Assembly: GCF_019219075.1 (NCBI RefSeq)
Contig: NZ_JAHUWJ010000001.1
Location: forward strand, 1-64,000
Direction of reading: 5' to 3'
DNA length: 64,000 nucleotides
Source: Chitinophaga sp. sic0106
Lineage (GTDB): Bacteria > Bacteroidota > Bacteroidia > Chitinophagales > Chitinophagaceae
Below the pieces are notes generated by a model. The model searched no databases. It was given only the letters and a program-made list of their open reading frames with translations, and was not told where the DNA came from. Of the stretch, positions 52,563 to 61,742 are shown one piece after another; the first letter of the stretch is position 1; every line of letters starts with the position of its first letter. The position numbers and the translations under genes were made by a program.

Positions 52563-53954
52563 TCAGGAGTGCGCCATTTCAGCTTCTTCCTTCAGATCAC
52601 CTTCTGTGTCGACGGTCATCATAGCAGGATGGTAGCTTTCGTTGTGCTGTGTAGCATCGAGGCCGAGTGACTCTTCATCGTCGGTAACACGCAGTGGGTG
52701 GAACAGATCGATCAGTTTGAAGATGCCGTATGATACTGCGAAGCTGTATGCTACTACGAGGAACAGACCGAGTGCCTGATTTTTGAACAGGTCGAAGTTG
52801 CCGTAGAACCAACCATCATTACCTGCGCTGTTCATAGCTTTAGTGGCAAATACACCGGTGAGGAGCATACCAACCATACCACCTACACCATGGCAAGGAA
52901 ATACGTCCAGGGTATCGTCGATGCTGGTTTTGGATTTCCAATGCACCATCATGTTGGAGATGATTGCGGCAACAAATCCGATGAATATACTTTGTGGGAT
53001 AGCAACAAATCCTGCGGCAGGTGTGATGGCAACCAAACCTACAACGGCACCGATACAGAAACCGAGGGCTGAGGGTTTGCGGCCACGCACTACATCGAAG
53101 AATACCCATGATAAACCGGCAGCAGCTGTGGCAGTATTAGTGGTAGCGAAAGCAGTTGCAGCGAGTTGGTTAGCACCCAGTGCAGAGCCGGCGTTGAAAC
53201 CGAACCAGCCAAACCAGAGCAAACCGGTACCGAGGAGTACAAAAGGAATATTTGCAGGTTGTAATTCTTTCTTTTCGATATGATCTTTTCTGCGTTTCAG
53301 TACGATCGCACCAGCGAGTGCCGCGCAACCAGCAGAGATATGTACTACGGTACCACCTGCGAAGTCAAGCACACCCAGCTTAAACAGGATACCATCAGGA
53401 TGCCAGGTCCAGTGTGCAATTGGTGCATACACCAGGATGCTGAACAGCACCATAAACAGTACATAAGAGGTGAAACGGATTCTTTCTGCTACTGCACCTA
53501 CCACCAGGGCTGGGGTGATGATCGCAAACTTCATCTGGAAGAGGGCGAACAGCAGGAGAGGAATGGTAGGGGCCAGGCTCCAGGGTTCGCCGCTGCCTAC
53601 ATTATTAAACATGAAAAAAGTGGTGGGGTCACCAATCAGTCCTCCGTGGGACTTACCAAATGCCAGACTAAAACCGACAACTACCCAAACAATGCTGATA
53701 AGGCCGGTGGCAATGAAGCTCTGCATCATTGTGGAGATTACATTCTTTCTATTAACCATACCGCCATAGAAGAAAGATAATCCCGGAGTCATTAAGAATA
53801 CCAGCGAAGAAGCTACCAGAATCCAGGCGATATCTGCAGTGCTATATTTACCCGCATCTGCATAAGAGGGGAGCGTGGGAATAAAAATCCCGATTACGGC
53901 AACTACCGCTAGAAAAATAAAGGGTAGGTAGTCTTGAAACGATTTTTTCATCAT
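52563..53954 (-). CDS. amtB: Ammonium transporter (Amt family)
   Basis: A 463-residue inner-membrane channel with a cleavable signal-like first helix and eleven helices. The twin histidines of the pore are in DFAGGTVVHISAG (about residue 200) and FPCHGVGGM (about 355), and the C-terminal GLDATQHNESYHP region matches the PII-contacting tail. It imports ammonium under nitrogen limitation. No glnK/PII gene is adjacent; a porin gene follows. Confidence 0.95.
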   Translation of the reverse strand: MMKKSFQDYLPFIFLAVVAVIGIFIPTLPSYADAGKYSTADIAWILVASSLVFLMTPGLSFFYGGMVNRKNVISTMMQSFIATGLISIVWVVVGFSLAFGKSHGGLIGDPTTFFMFNNVGSGEPWSLAPTIPLLLFALFQMKFAIITPALVVGAVAERIRFTSYVLFMVLFSILVYAPIAHWTWHPDGILFKLGVLDFAGGTVVHISAGCAALAGAIVLKRRKDHIEKKELQPANIPFVLLGTGLLWFGWFGFNAGSALGANQLAATAFATTNTATAAAGLSWVFFDVVRGRKPSALGFCIGAVVGLVAITPAAGFVAIPQSIFIGFVAAIISNMMVHWKSKTSIDDTLDVFPCHGVGGMVGMLLTGVFATKAMNSAGNDGWFYGNFDLFKNQALGLFLVVAYSFAVSYGIFKLIDLFHPLRVTDDEESLGLDATQHNESYHPAMMTVDTEGDLKEEAEMAHS

Positions 53955-54393
53955 AGCATTTGATTTTAAATTTCTTAAATAAAAGTAGGGGTGAAATTTA
54001 AAACGTCAAATAGAAGGGCTTAAAAATAGAATTATTTGAATTTAGGGGCTAAATATTGAGTCAGATCTAATCAAATAATAAATAATTATAATATTAATTA
54101 TTATTTTTTAGAATATATGGAGAGATGAGAGTCAAAAAAACTTCATTAATTAACTGGCTATCAATTATTTATAGGAACATTAAGGGAACGTTAACAAATT
54201 TCAAAATCAGGAGTAACAGTTGCTACTGCAATTATCAAAACTTCACATTAAATTATTTATAATAAGTATAATACACATATAATTTTTTATAAGACGAAAC
54301 AGAATCGCCTATATCATATTGTAAATAATTACATATATGATATAGGCGAGCAGGTGATTAAATATTTCAAATGCCGGGCAAAAATCCTTGATT
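53955..54393. other. AT-rich region between uvrB and amt genes
   Basis: A 439-base gap between the uvrB stop and the amt start, both on the minus strand. It contains the amt promoter region (no clean TAnnTTTG box found) and the palindrome at 54305-54349. No gene was seen. Confidence 0.5.
54305..54349. repeat. Long AT-rich palindrome downstream of uvrB
   Basis: Arms of 15 perfect bp (TCGCCTATATCATAT / ATATGATATAGGCGA) are extended, after one bulged base, by 5 more bp (TGTAA / TTACA) with a small loop. It lies 45 bases after the uvrB stop, so it may act as a weak terminator, but the AT-rich stem and lack of a T-tract are unusual for that. Confidence 0.65.
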
Positions 54394-56448
54394 TTACCCT
54401 TTCATCTCCTGTAATTCTCTTTCCATAGCAAACATCTGGTCCCTCAAGCGGGCCGCCTCCATAAAATCGAGGTCCCTGGATGCCTTCTCCATCTCTTTTT
54501 TCACTTTGGTGATCGCTTTTTCCATCTGCGGAATGGTTTTTACGGTAGCCGCAGAAGTTTTAGCCACCTCCATAGCAGCCTCTGCAACCAGCGTCACCTC
54601 ATCGTGCACGGCATAAGGAGAGTTTTCGTCGTAGTTCTTTATTTCCAGCACACCGGTTTGGGCCAGGATCTGCTCCTTACTCTTACGTACGGTACGTGGT
54701 GTGATACCATGTTCTATATTATATGCCAGTTGTTTTTCCCTGCGGCGATCGGTTTCATCAATCGTCCTTTGCATACTGTCCGTGATCTTATCTGCATAGA
54801 AGATTACCAGCCCGTCAACGTTACGTGCCGCACGGCCTGCCGTTTGGGTCAGGGAACGCTCATCGCGCAGGAAGCCTTCCTTATCTGCATCCAAAATTGC
54901 CACCAGGGATACTTCTGGTAAGTCCAGCCCCTCCCTGAGCAGGTTCACCCCAACCAGCACGTCGATGTTGCCCAGGCGAAGGTCGCGCAGGATTTCGATA
55001 CGTTCCAGGGTATCTACCTCTGAGTGGATGTATCTTGACTTAATATTAATACGTTGGAGGTACTTGTCCATTTCTTCCGCCATGCGTTTGGTGAGGGTGG
55101 TCACCAATACGCGGTCTCCTTTTTGTACGCGGCGGTCAATTTCATCCAGCAGGTCGTCTACCTGATTGGCGCTGGGCCTGATTTCAATAGGCGGTTCCAG
55201 CAGGCCGGTAGGCCGTACTACCTGTTCTACTACCACCCCTTCGGTTTTTTTCAGTTCATATTCACCGGGGGTAGCGCTCACGAAAATGGCCTGATTCACC
55301 AGATTTTCGAACTCGTAGAAATTCAGGGGCCGGTTATCCAGTGCTGAAGGCAGGCGGAAGCCATATTCCACCAGATTCAGCTTACGGGAGCGGTCACCGC
55401 CATACATACCGCCAATCTGCGGAACTGTTACGTGGCTCTCATCGATAACGAGGAGAAAGTCTTTCGGGAAGTAGTCCAGGAGGCAGAAAGGCCTGGTACC
55501 CGGGGTACGGCGGTCGAGGAACCTGGAATAGTTTTCAATACCGCTGCAATAACCCAGTTCCCGGATCATTTCCAGGTCGTAATTGACGCGTTCGGAAAGG
55601 CGCTGCGCCTCTATCAGCTTACCATTTGCCTTAAAATATTCCACCTGCGCCATCAATTCATCCTGTATTTCAAAGATGATCTCTCTCATCATATCTTTTG
55701 GTGCCAGGTAGAGATTAGCGGGAAATATCGCAGCATTTTCCATTTTGCCGATACGCTTCCCGTTTTGTACGTCAAAGCTTTCTATCTCTTCAATTTCATC
55801 TCCAAAGAAAGTAATCCGATAGCCATAATCCACATAAGGCAGATTGATATCTACCGTATCGCCCTGTACGCGGAAGTTACCACGGTTAAAATCCCCGGTG
55901 GTACGCTGGTAAAGGGAGTTGACCAGCGCATGGAGGAAGGCATTGCGGCCAATCGTTTGCCCCAGCTGAATTCTGATAATACCGTTTTCGTAATCGGTAG
56001 GGTTACCCATACCGTAGATACAGGACACGCTGGCAACCACAATAATATCCCTACGGCCAGAGAGCAGGTTAGACGTGGCTTTCAGACGTAGTTTATCCAA
56101 TTCTTCGTTAATGGCCAGGTCCTTCTCTATATAAGTATCACTAACCGGCATATAGGCTTCCGGCTGGTAATAATCGTAGTACGACACGAAGTACTCCACG
56201 GCATTATCCGGGAAAAACTGGCGTAGCTCCCCGTATAGCTGGGCTACCAGGGTTTTGTTGTGGGTCAACACCAACGTGGGGCGTTGTACTTGCTGAATAA
56301 CATTTGCAACAGTAAAGGTTTTACCCGAGCCAGTTACCCCGAGCAGGGTCTGAAACTGTTCACCTTCGTTGATGCCTTCAGTCAATTGTTTTATAGCTTC
56401 CGGCTGGTCACCAGCTGGAGCATAAGGCGCTTGTATCTTAAATGGCAT
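54394..56448 (-). CDS. uvrB: Excinuclease ABC subunit B
   Basis: A 684-residue helicase-like damage-verification protein of nucleotide excision repair. Walker A is GVTGSGKT (about 39-46), the beta-hairpin that probes damage starts YYDYYQPEAY (about 92), DESH is the DEAD-type box (about 338), and the helicase C-terminal motifs include TAGRAARN (about 543). The C-terminal UVR motif for UvrC contact is at about 650-684. Full normal length. Confidence 0.98.
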   Translation of the reverse strand: MPFKIQAPYAPAGDQPEAIKQLTEGINEGEQFQTLLGVTGSGKTFTVANVIQQVQRPTLVLTHNKTLVAQLYGELRQFFPDNAVEYFVSYYDYYQPEAYMPVSDTYIEKDLAINEELDKLRLKATSNLLSGRRDIIVVASVSCIYGMGNPTDYENGIIRIQLGQTIGRNAFLHALVNSLYQRTTGDFNRGNFRVQGDTVDINLPYVDYGYRITFFGDEIEEIESFDVQNGKRIGKMENAAIFPANLYLAPKDMMREIIFEIQDELMAQVEYFKANGKLIEAQRLSERVNYDLEMIRELGYCSGIENYSRFLDRRTPGTRPFCLLDYFPKDFLLVIDESHVTVPQIGGMYGGDRSRKLNLVEYGFRLPSALDNRPLNFYEFENLVNQAIFVSATPGEYELKKTEGVVVEQVVRPTGLLEPPIEIRPSANQVDDLLDEIDRRVQKGDRVLVTTLTKRMAEEMDKYLQRINIKSRYIHSEVDTLERIEILRDLRLGNIDVLVGVNLLREGLDLPEVSLVAILDADKEGFLRDERSLTQTAGRAARNVDGLVIFYADKITDSMQRTIDETDRRREKQLAYNIEHGITPRTVRKSKEQILAQTGVLEIKNYDENSPYAVHDEVTLVAEAAMEVAKTSAATVKTIPQMEKAITKVKKEMEKASRDLDFMEAARLRDQMFAMERELQEMKG

Positions 56449-56519
56449 AATGTGAATCTTAAATTGAGCAGTATGTAAAAATACTAAAGAAGTACGGACA
56501 AAAGTGTTAAAAAGCTCTT

Positions 56520-56527
56520 TACTTTTG
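56520..56527 (+). promoter_or_regulatory. -7 promoter box of the S1/P1 nuclease gene
   Basis: TACTTTTG matches TAnnTTTG, 24 bases before the ATG at 56551. Confidence 0.5.
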
Positions 56528-56550
56528 CCCTTTCAATCAGGAACAACAGT

Positions 56551-57342
56551 ATGAGAAAAAAACTAATCTTTACCTTGCTGCTGGGCGTTTTGCTGCCATT
56601 CGCCGGCTTTGCCTGGGGCCCTATCGGCCACCGTGTGGTAGCGGAAATTGCGTATAACCACCTTACTCCACAGGCCCGCAAGGCGGTAGCGGCCATTCTG
56701 GGTCGCACTTCCATGGCGATGGTGGCCAACTGGCCCGACTTCATCAAGTCCGATACTACCCATAAATATGACCACACTAACACCTGGCATTACCTGGATT
56801 TTCCGGCGGGAGTGGAGCGTGCGGAGTTCGACCGGCTGCTGAAAGCCGCTACCGGCGAAAATCTGTACACTGAAACCAATGCCATGATCAAGGATTTGAA
56901 AAACCGCCAGCTGCCACAGGAACAAAAGGTATTTGCGCTCACCTTCCTCATTCACATGATGGGAGACATGCACCAGCCTTTGCATGTGGGTCGCGACGAA
57001 GACCAGGGTGGTAACAAGATGGCTGTCACCTGGTTCAACAATCCTTCTAACCTGCATCGGGTTTGGGACGAACAGTTAATTGAATACCAACAGCTTAGCT
57101 ACACCGAGTATACCAAGGCGCTGGATATTGCTCCTGCTGCACAGGTGAAGTCTTACCAGGCAGGCACTATTGCCGACTGGATGTTTGAGTCACACCTGCT
57201 GGCGGATAAAGTATACGGGTATACGAAACCGGACTCCAAGTTGAGCTATCGTTATAATTATGTATTTGTGGAAGATTTGAATACGCAGTTATTGAAAGGT
57301 GGCTTGCGTTTGGCGGCTGTATTGAATGGTATTTTTAAATAA
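56551..57342 (+). CDS. S1/P1-family zinc nuclease
   Basis: A 263-residue exported single-strand nuclease/phosphatase with three zinc ions. After cleavage of the signal (1-20) the mature protein starts with Trp (WGPIGHRVVAEIA), whose amino group is a zinc ligand in this family. Further ligands are visible in ANWPDFIK, HTNTWHY and HMMGDMHQPLHVG, and the GGN motif follows. It likely salvages nucleotides or phosphate in the periplasm. Monocistronic. Confidence 0.93.
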   Translation: MRKKLIFTLLLGVLLPFAGFAWGPIGHRVVAEIAYNHLTPQARKAVAAILGRTSMAMVANWPDFIKSDTTHKYDHTNTWHYLDFPAGVERAEFDRLLKAATGENLYTETNAMIKDLKNRQLPQEQKVFALTFLIHMMGDMHQPLHVGRDEDQGGNKMAVTWFNNPSNLHRVWDEQLIEYQQLSYTEYTKALDIAPAAQVKSYQAGTIADWMFESHLLADKVYGYTKPDSKLSYRYNYVFVEDLNTQLLKGGLRLAAVLNGIFK

Positions 57343-57493
57343 ATACTGTCCCTTTCAATGCCCAACGGCATTATGTGCTCCGCGCAGGGCCTGCCGGCGC
57401 TGACCCGGGAGCTATCTAACTTCCATTCATTACGACATTGCTACTGTCATATTGGATAAACAGTACAAGTGTCTAAAAAAGTCATAAAGCAAA

Positions 57494-57527
57494 AAAGCCC
57501 GATGCGAAATGAAGTGCATCGGGCTTT
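57494..57527 (-). terminator. Terminator of the PfkB kinase gene
   Basis: A 12-bp stem AAAGCCCGATGC / GCATCGGGCTTT with a 10-base loop, 24 bases after the kinase stop on the minus strand, with a TTTTTTGC tract. Confidence 0.88.
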
Positions 57528-57551
57528 CTTATATAATTTGCTGGTTAAATA

Positions 57552-58475
57552 CTATACCAGGTCGATATCGAAGTTTACCAGTTGTACAAACTGGTCAATT
57601 CTTGAGTGGATCTCTTCTTTGGAAACCTCTCTGATGCGGGCTGTACCGAATTGCTCCACGCAGAAGGAAGCCATGGCGGAGCCTACAATGATTGCAGTTT
57701 TCATGTTTTCGAAGGAGATATCCTTGGTTTTAGCCAGGTATCCGATGAAGCCACCTGCGAAGGTATCGCCGGCGCCGGTTGGATCGAATACATCATCCAG
57801 TGGCATTGCAGGTGCAAAGAACACGTGGTTTTCGTGGAACAGGAGGGCACCGTGTTCTCCTTTTTTAATGATCAGGTAACGGGGACCCATGGTCAGGATT
57901 TTGCGGGCAGCTTTAACCAGGCTGTATTCACCGCTCAGCTGACGGGCTTCGCTATCGTTTACCATCAGTACATCCACTCTTTTCAGCACTTTCAGCAAGT
58001 CGTCCAAGGCTACTTCCATCCAGAAGTTCATGGTATCCATTACGATGAGCTTAGGTCTTTCTTTCAGCTGGTCGATTACGCTCATTTGTACCTGTGGAGT
58101 CAGGTTACCGAGTATCAGGAATTCAGAGCCCTGGTAACTTTCAGGTATAACAGGCTGAAAATCAGCCAATACGTTCAAATCGGTCGCGAGGCTGTCGCGG
58201 GTATTCATATCCATATGATATTTACCGGACCAATAGAAAGTTTTCTCTTCCTGCTTAACCTGTACACCATCCATAGCTACACCTTTAGCTTTGAGGTCTG
58301 CCAGTTCGGATGCTGGAAAATCGCCACCAATCACGGAAACCTGGTTAATAGGTGTCACGAAATTGGATGCCGCCCACGCAATATATGTTGCGGAACCTCC
58401 GATGATTCTACCTGATTTACCAAAGGGCGTTTCGATCTCGTCGAATGCCATTGTGCCTACTACTGTAAGTGACAT
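57552..58475 (-). CDS. PfkB-family carbohydrate/nucleoside kinase
   Basis: A 307-residue ribokinase-fold enzyme. The N-terminal GGSATYIAWAAS segment (about 26-37) and the C-terminal anion-hole motif DPTGAGDTFAGGF (about 230-242, Asp of GAGD as catalytic base) are clear. Substrates in this family range from ribose and adenosine to fructose phosphates; the lack of an N-terminal GG-x-N motif typical of ribokinase leaves the substrate open. It has its own promoter box and terminator. Confidence 0.9.
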   Translation of the reverse strand: MSLTVVGTMAFDEIETPFGKSGRIIGGSATYIAWAASNFVTPINQVSVIGGDFPASELADLKAKGVAMDGVQVKQEEKTFYWSGKYHMDMNTRDSLATDLNVLADFQPVIPESYQGSEFLILGNLTPQVQMSVIDQLKERPKLIVMDTMNFWMEVALDDLLKVLKRVDVLMVNDSEARQLSGEYSLVKAARKILTMGPRYLIIKKGEHGALLFHENHVFFAPAMPLDDVFDPTGAGDTFAGGFIGYLAKTKDISFENMKTAIIVGSAMASFCVEQFGTARIREVSKEEIHSRIDQFVQLVNFDIDLV

Positions 58476-58955
58476 ACTATTTTTAGTTACTGGTTTAGTT
58501 AGTTAATGTGATATACAAAACCCCGCAAAGGTAATATATCTGCCATAAATACACGACAGATAATATTTATGGCACCTTCTGGTACAATATGGCCGGGTCA
58601 GCATTTGCATCTCCCTAAAAAAACCATAAAAAAATATAACATTAACGACTATACGAAAATAGTATGATGCAAATAAAAACAGCAGCTTATATAAAGTACT
58701 CCTCACCAAAAATGTTACACAGATTTTAAATTATTTTTATCGTGAAATATTTTTAAATTTTTTTTTATCCACCTGTAACCCTTAACAACAAAGGATTACA
58801 GAACACTACCACTCTTCTGAAAAAATAAAATTTAACTTTTCACTGTAACATAAAGATTTCATCTCCGTTTAACAATTCAGTAAGCGCTGAAAACCTATTG
58901 CAATAAGAAAATAAGACTTATATCATTCTAACAATCTTCAATTAAAATTTATATC
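58476..58955. other. AT-rich divergent region between kinase and lipoprotein genes
   Basis: A 480-base region that holds the kinase promoter box (58526-58533) and the untranscribed and leader sequence of the strongly codon-biased lipoprotein gene. It has long A/T runs near 58735-58775. No coding sequence and no clean -7 box for the lipoprotein gene were identified. Confidence 0.5.
58526..58533 (-). promoter_or_regulatory. -7 promoter box of the PfkB kinase gene
   Basis: TACCTTTG on the minus strand matches TAnnTTTG, 50 bases before the kinase ATG. Confidence 0.5.
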
Positions 58956-59465
58956 ATGTCGATTTCCAAGAAACGTGCTCTCACAGCGGGAGTTATGATG
59001 GCTACTGCTATGGCTGTAACTTTCACTGCTTGCAAGAAAGATGATGACAATGCACCTATTGCCCGTACTACCAGCTACGACCTGAAAGGTGTTGGTGCTG
59101 ATGCTGCTGCTACCAACGGTGTAGTAACACTGACTGAAAATGCAGACAGCTCTATCAATCTGAGCCTGAAGCTGAATAAAACTACCAAAGATGCACAACA
59201 GGCGATCTACCTGATTGGTGGTACTGCTGCTGCTCCTACTACTGATACATTGTATCTGAATACTGCTGCTGATATCAAAGGTACTGGTGCTGCGATGACT
59301 GTTAACATTTTCAAAAATGTAAAAACTATCAAAGCTAACACTGCTGCAGGTCAGAAAGACGTTGCATTCCGTTATGCCGACGTACTGGCTTACGCTGCAC
59401 ACATGAAAGTACTGACTGGTGAGAAAAAAGATACCCTGGCGATTGGTGTGGTAGGTAAAAAATAA
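58956..59465 (+). CDS. Ala/Thr-rich lipoprotein of unknown function, codon-biased
   Basis: A 169-residue lipoprotein: basic start, hydrophobic signal and lipobox-like FTAC (Cys about 26), followed by a KKDDDN spacer. The mature part is rich in Ala, Thr, Lys and Asn, with strand-like segments such as SINLSLKLNKTT and DTLYLNTAADI. Codon use is strongly skewed to GCT, ACT, GGT and AAA, unlike most neighbours, which points to high expression. No known domain was recognised; a CHRD-like fold is possible but not supported by motif. It stands alone with a strong terminator. Confidence 0.75.
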   Translation: MSISKKRALTAGVMMATAMAVTFTACKKDDDNAPIARTTSYDLKGVGADAAATNGVVTLTENADSSINLSLKLNKTTKDAQQAIYLIGGTAAAPTTDTLYLNTAADIKGTGAAMTVNIFKNVKTIKANTAAGQKDVAFRYADVLAYAAHMKVLTGEKKDTLAIGVVGKK

Positions 59466-59545
59466 GCCTTAGGTACTGGTTAATTTAGATAGAAATGTAC
59501 TATCCATCGAATAGAAAGATAGTTCATTAAAAGTGTGATAAATCA

Positions 59546-59573
59546 AATAGCCCACGCAACTGCGTGGGCTATT
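59546..59573 (+). terminator. Terminator of the lipoprotein gene
   Basis: A 13-bp perfect stem AATAGCCCACGCA / TGCGTGGGCTATT with a two-base minimal loop. It can also serve the convergent OmpA-family gene. Confidence 0.85.
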
Positions 59574-59628
59574 CCTGGTTCTGGTGACTTTTTCTAGGAT
59601 ATGGATGGGTTCAGAATGTTGTGTTGTA

Positions 59629-61683
59629 TCATTCTGTCTGATAATTAGATGTAGGTGCTTCTACTTGTTTTTTCAACACCGAAAATTCTGTTCTCCTGTT
59701 CAGCTGGCGGCCCTCAGGATTATCCTTATGGTTAGGCAGTGAGTTTGGTGCCACTGGTCTGGTTTTACCATAACCTTTTGCGATCAGTCGTGTAGGGGAA
59801 ATGCCACGGCTGATAAGATAATTCACGCAGGACTGTGCACGTTCCTGAGACAGTTTATTATTGAACTTATCCGAACCTACGCTATCCGTATGCGCACTCA
59901 TTTCGATGGTGAGTTTCGGATTTTCGTTCAGGAGATCCACCACTGTATCCAGCACTATTTTCGATTCTTCTCTGAGGGTAGCTTTACCGAAGTCGTAATA
60001 GATATTATTCAGAACAATTGGTTTTTCTACTTCATAGTGTTTAATACAAAGTGTTGGATTATCCAGCGAATCGGTGTTTTCCAACTGGTCTGTTTTGAAG
60101 TGCAGCGATTTGGTGAAATAGTTTTCCTTTTCAGCCACGAGTTTATACTGACGGTTAGGATCTACTTCAAAGGTATATCTGCCCGTCTGGTCCAGGGTAA
60201 CCTTACCGATAATACGTTGGCGAATGGTATCCATCAGCGTTACGGTAGCACCTTCCAGCGGTTTATGGGTATCACAGTCGATAATCAGACCGCTTGCAAT
60301 TTTGCGTATACGTTTGATGCCGAATACTTCCAGGCAGCATACGGATTCCCTGTCGGAGCTGATAAAGCCTGCTGCAAAAGGACGTGAGTTATCCAAAGCA
60401 GTGTAGTAAATATCATCCTTCGGCGAGTTCAGGGGCTTGCCCATATTCTTAGGTTCTGACCAGCTGCCGAAGTCTCCTTCGCTCTGGAAGAAGTCGAGTC
60501 CGCCAAGGCCCACGCGGCCATCGGAACTAAATACCAGCAATCCTTTTTCAGCGTCATAGAACGGCGCTTGTTCTTCCTCTTTTGTGTTGATGGCAGTGCC
60601 GATGTTTCTGGCGCTTCCTGGCGTTCCATTCGTCATCACACAATACCAGATATCGTTTTTACCCATACCACCGGGACGGTTGGAGGTAAACAGCAGGTAT
60701 TTATTATCTGCTGTAAGATACGGTTGCATGGAATTGTAACCGTCAACGTTCACATTTGTTCCCAGTGCTTTGGGTTCTGACCATGAGCCGTTTTGCTTAC
60801 TGCTGAGATAAATAGCGGACTGCTTCACCCCATTTTTAATCGTCCACCGGGTGAGGTATAAAGTTCTGCCATCCGGGGAGATAGCAGACACGCCCTGATC
60901 GGTGCCTTTTGGCGGGTCAGGGATCGTTAGCTTAGTAGCGTTATTGTAAGTGTTGTTATGCCCAGACGCGGTATATAACGTATTTACATAAGGGTTACCT
61001 TTTTTATTTTTTTCCTTTTTTTCTTTTTCACTAGCATTATCCGGCAACGGCGGTGTATCCGGGCGGGAGGAAGTAAACATCAATGTATTGGGCTCCGTGA
61101 TCACTGGTGCATAGTTAGCACCACCTTCATTGATATTTCCCGCTGTTTTAACGATGGTATATCTTGGCAGTTTCTTTTCTTCTGCGATAGCAAATTCACA
61201 ACATTGTATTTCCAGGCTGGCTCTTGTGGAGATGTCATCGGCCGCTGTATACGTTTCCTTGAATTTTGTGAATTGTTCCAATGCTTCATGGTATTTTCCA
61301 TTTGCTCTCAGGCAGACGGCATACCAGTAGCGGGCCTGCGGAAACTGGGGATTATTAAAGCCTACCAGCTGGGCATACCAGGTTTCGGCATTACCATAAT
61401 CGTTGTATAGTCGATAGGATTCTGCCAGACGGGCAACTACCTGCTGATAATCTTTCAGCTTACCGGATGGGGGAGCAGCACCGGCAACAGCATAGGGCAG
61501 TACCTGGTCATTTTTAATTTTAAAAGTACCCAGGGCTTTATTGTAATACTGTGCTGCAGAATAGTAATCTTTGGCATTGTAGTAAATATCGGCCGTATGT
61601 TTATAGTCGTAAACATATTGCGCCTGGACAGTATTTAGCAGCCCGGATAAGACAAGTAACAGGCAGAGTGTATATTTTTTCAT
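59629..61683 (-). CDS. PorE-like OmpA-family protein of the type IX secretion system
   Basis: A 684-residue exported protein when started at the ATG at 61683 (MKKYTLCLLLVLSG signal peptide); an in-frame ATG at 61731 would bury the signal. The domain order is TPR-like helices (about 25-160), a PD40 beta-propeller (about 190-430), a carboxypeptidase-like regulatory domain (about 455-530) and an OmpA-type peptidoglycan-binding domain (about 560-670, with TIEMSAHTDSVGSDKFN and LSQERAQSCVNYL). This order is that of PorE, which anchors the secretion machine to peptidoglycan. The PorP/SprF gene just upstream (59-base gap) supports this. Confidence 0.88.
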   Translation of the reverse strand: MKKYTLCLLLVLSGLLNTVQAQYVYDYKHTADIYYNAKDYYSAAQYYNKALGTFKIKNDQVLPYAVAGAAPPSGKLKDYQQVVARLAESYRLYNDYGNAETWYAQLVGFNNPQFPQARYWYAVCLRANGKYHEALEQFTKFKETYTAADDISTRASLEIQCCEFAIAEEKKLPRYTIVKTAGNINEGGANYAPVITEPNTLMFTSSRPDTPPLPDNASEKEKKEKNKKGNPYVNTLYTASGHNNTYNNATKLTIPDPPKGTDQGVSAISPDGRTLYLTRWTIKNGVKQSAIYLSSKQNGSWSEPKALGTNVNVDGYNSMQPYLTADNKYLLFTSNRPGGMGKNDIWYCVMTNGTPGSARNIGTAINTKEEEQAPFYDAEKGLLVFSSDGRVGLGGLDFFQSEGDFGSWSEPKNMGKPLNSPKDDIYYTALDNSRPFAAGFISSDRESVCCLEVFGIKRIRKIASGLIIDCDTHKPLEGATVTLMDTIRQRIIGKVTLDQTGRYTFEVDPNRQYKLVAEKENYFTKSLHFKTDQLENTDSLDNPTLCIKHYEVEKPIVLNNIYYDFGKATLREESKIVLDTVVDLLNENPKLTIEMSAHTDSVGSDKFNNKLSQERAQSCVNYLISRGISPTRLIAKGYGKTRPVAPNSLPNHKDNPEGRQLNRRTEFSVLKKQVEAPTSNYQTE

Positions 61684-61742
61684 GAGGGGTGCTTTTCTTA
61701 ATTCATCAAATTTTTCCGCTCTTACAATCATTGATGTTTTTT

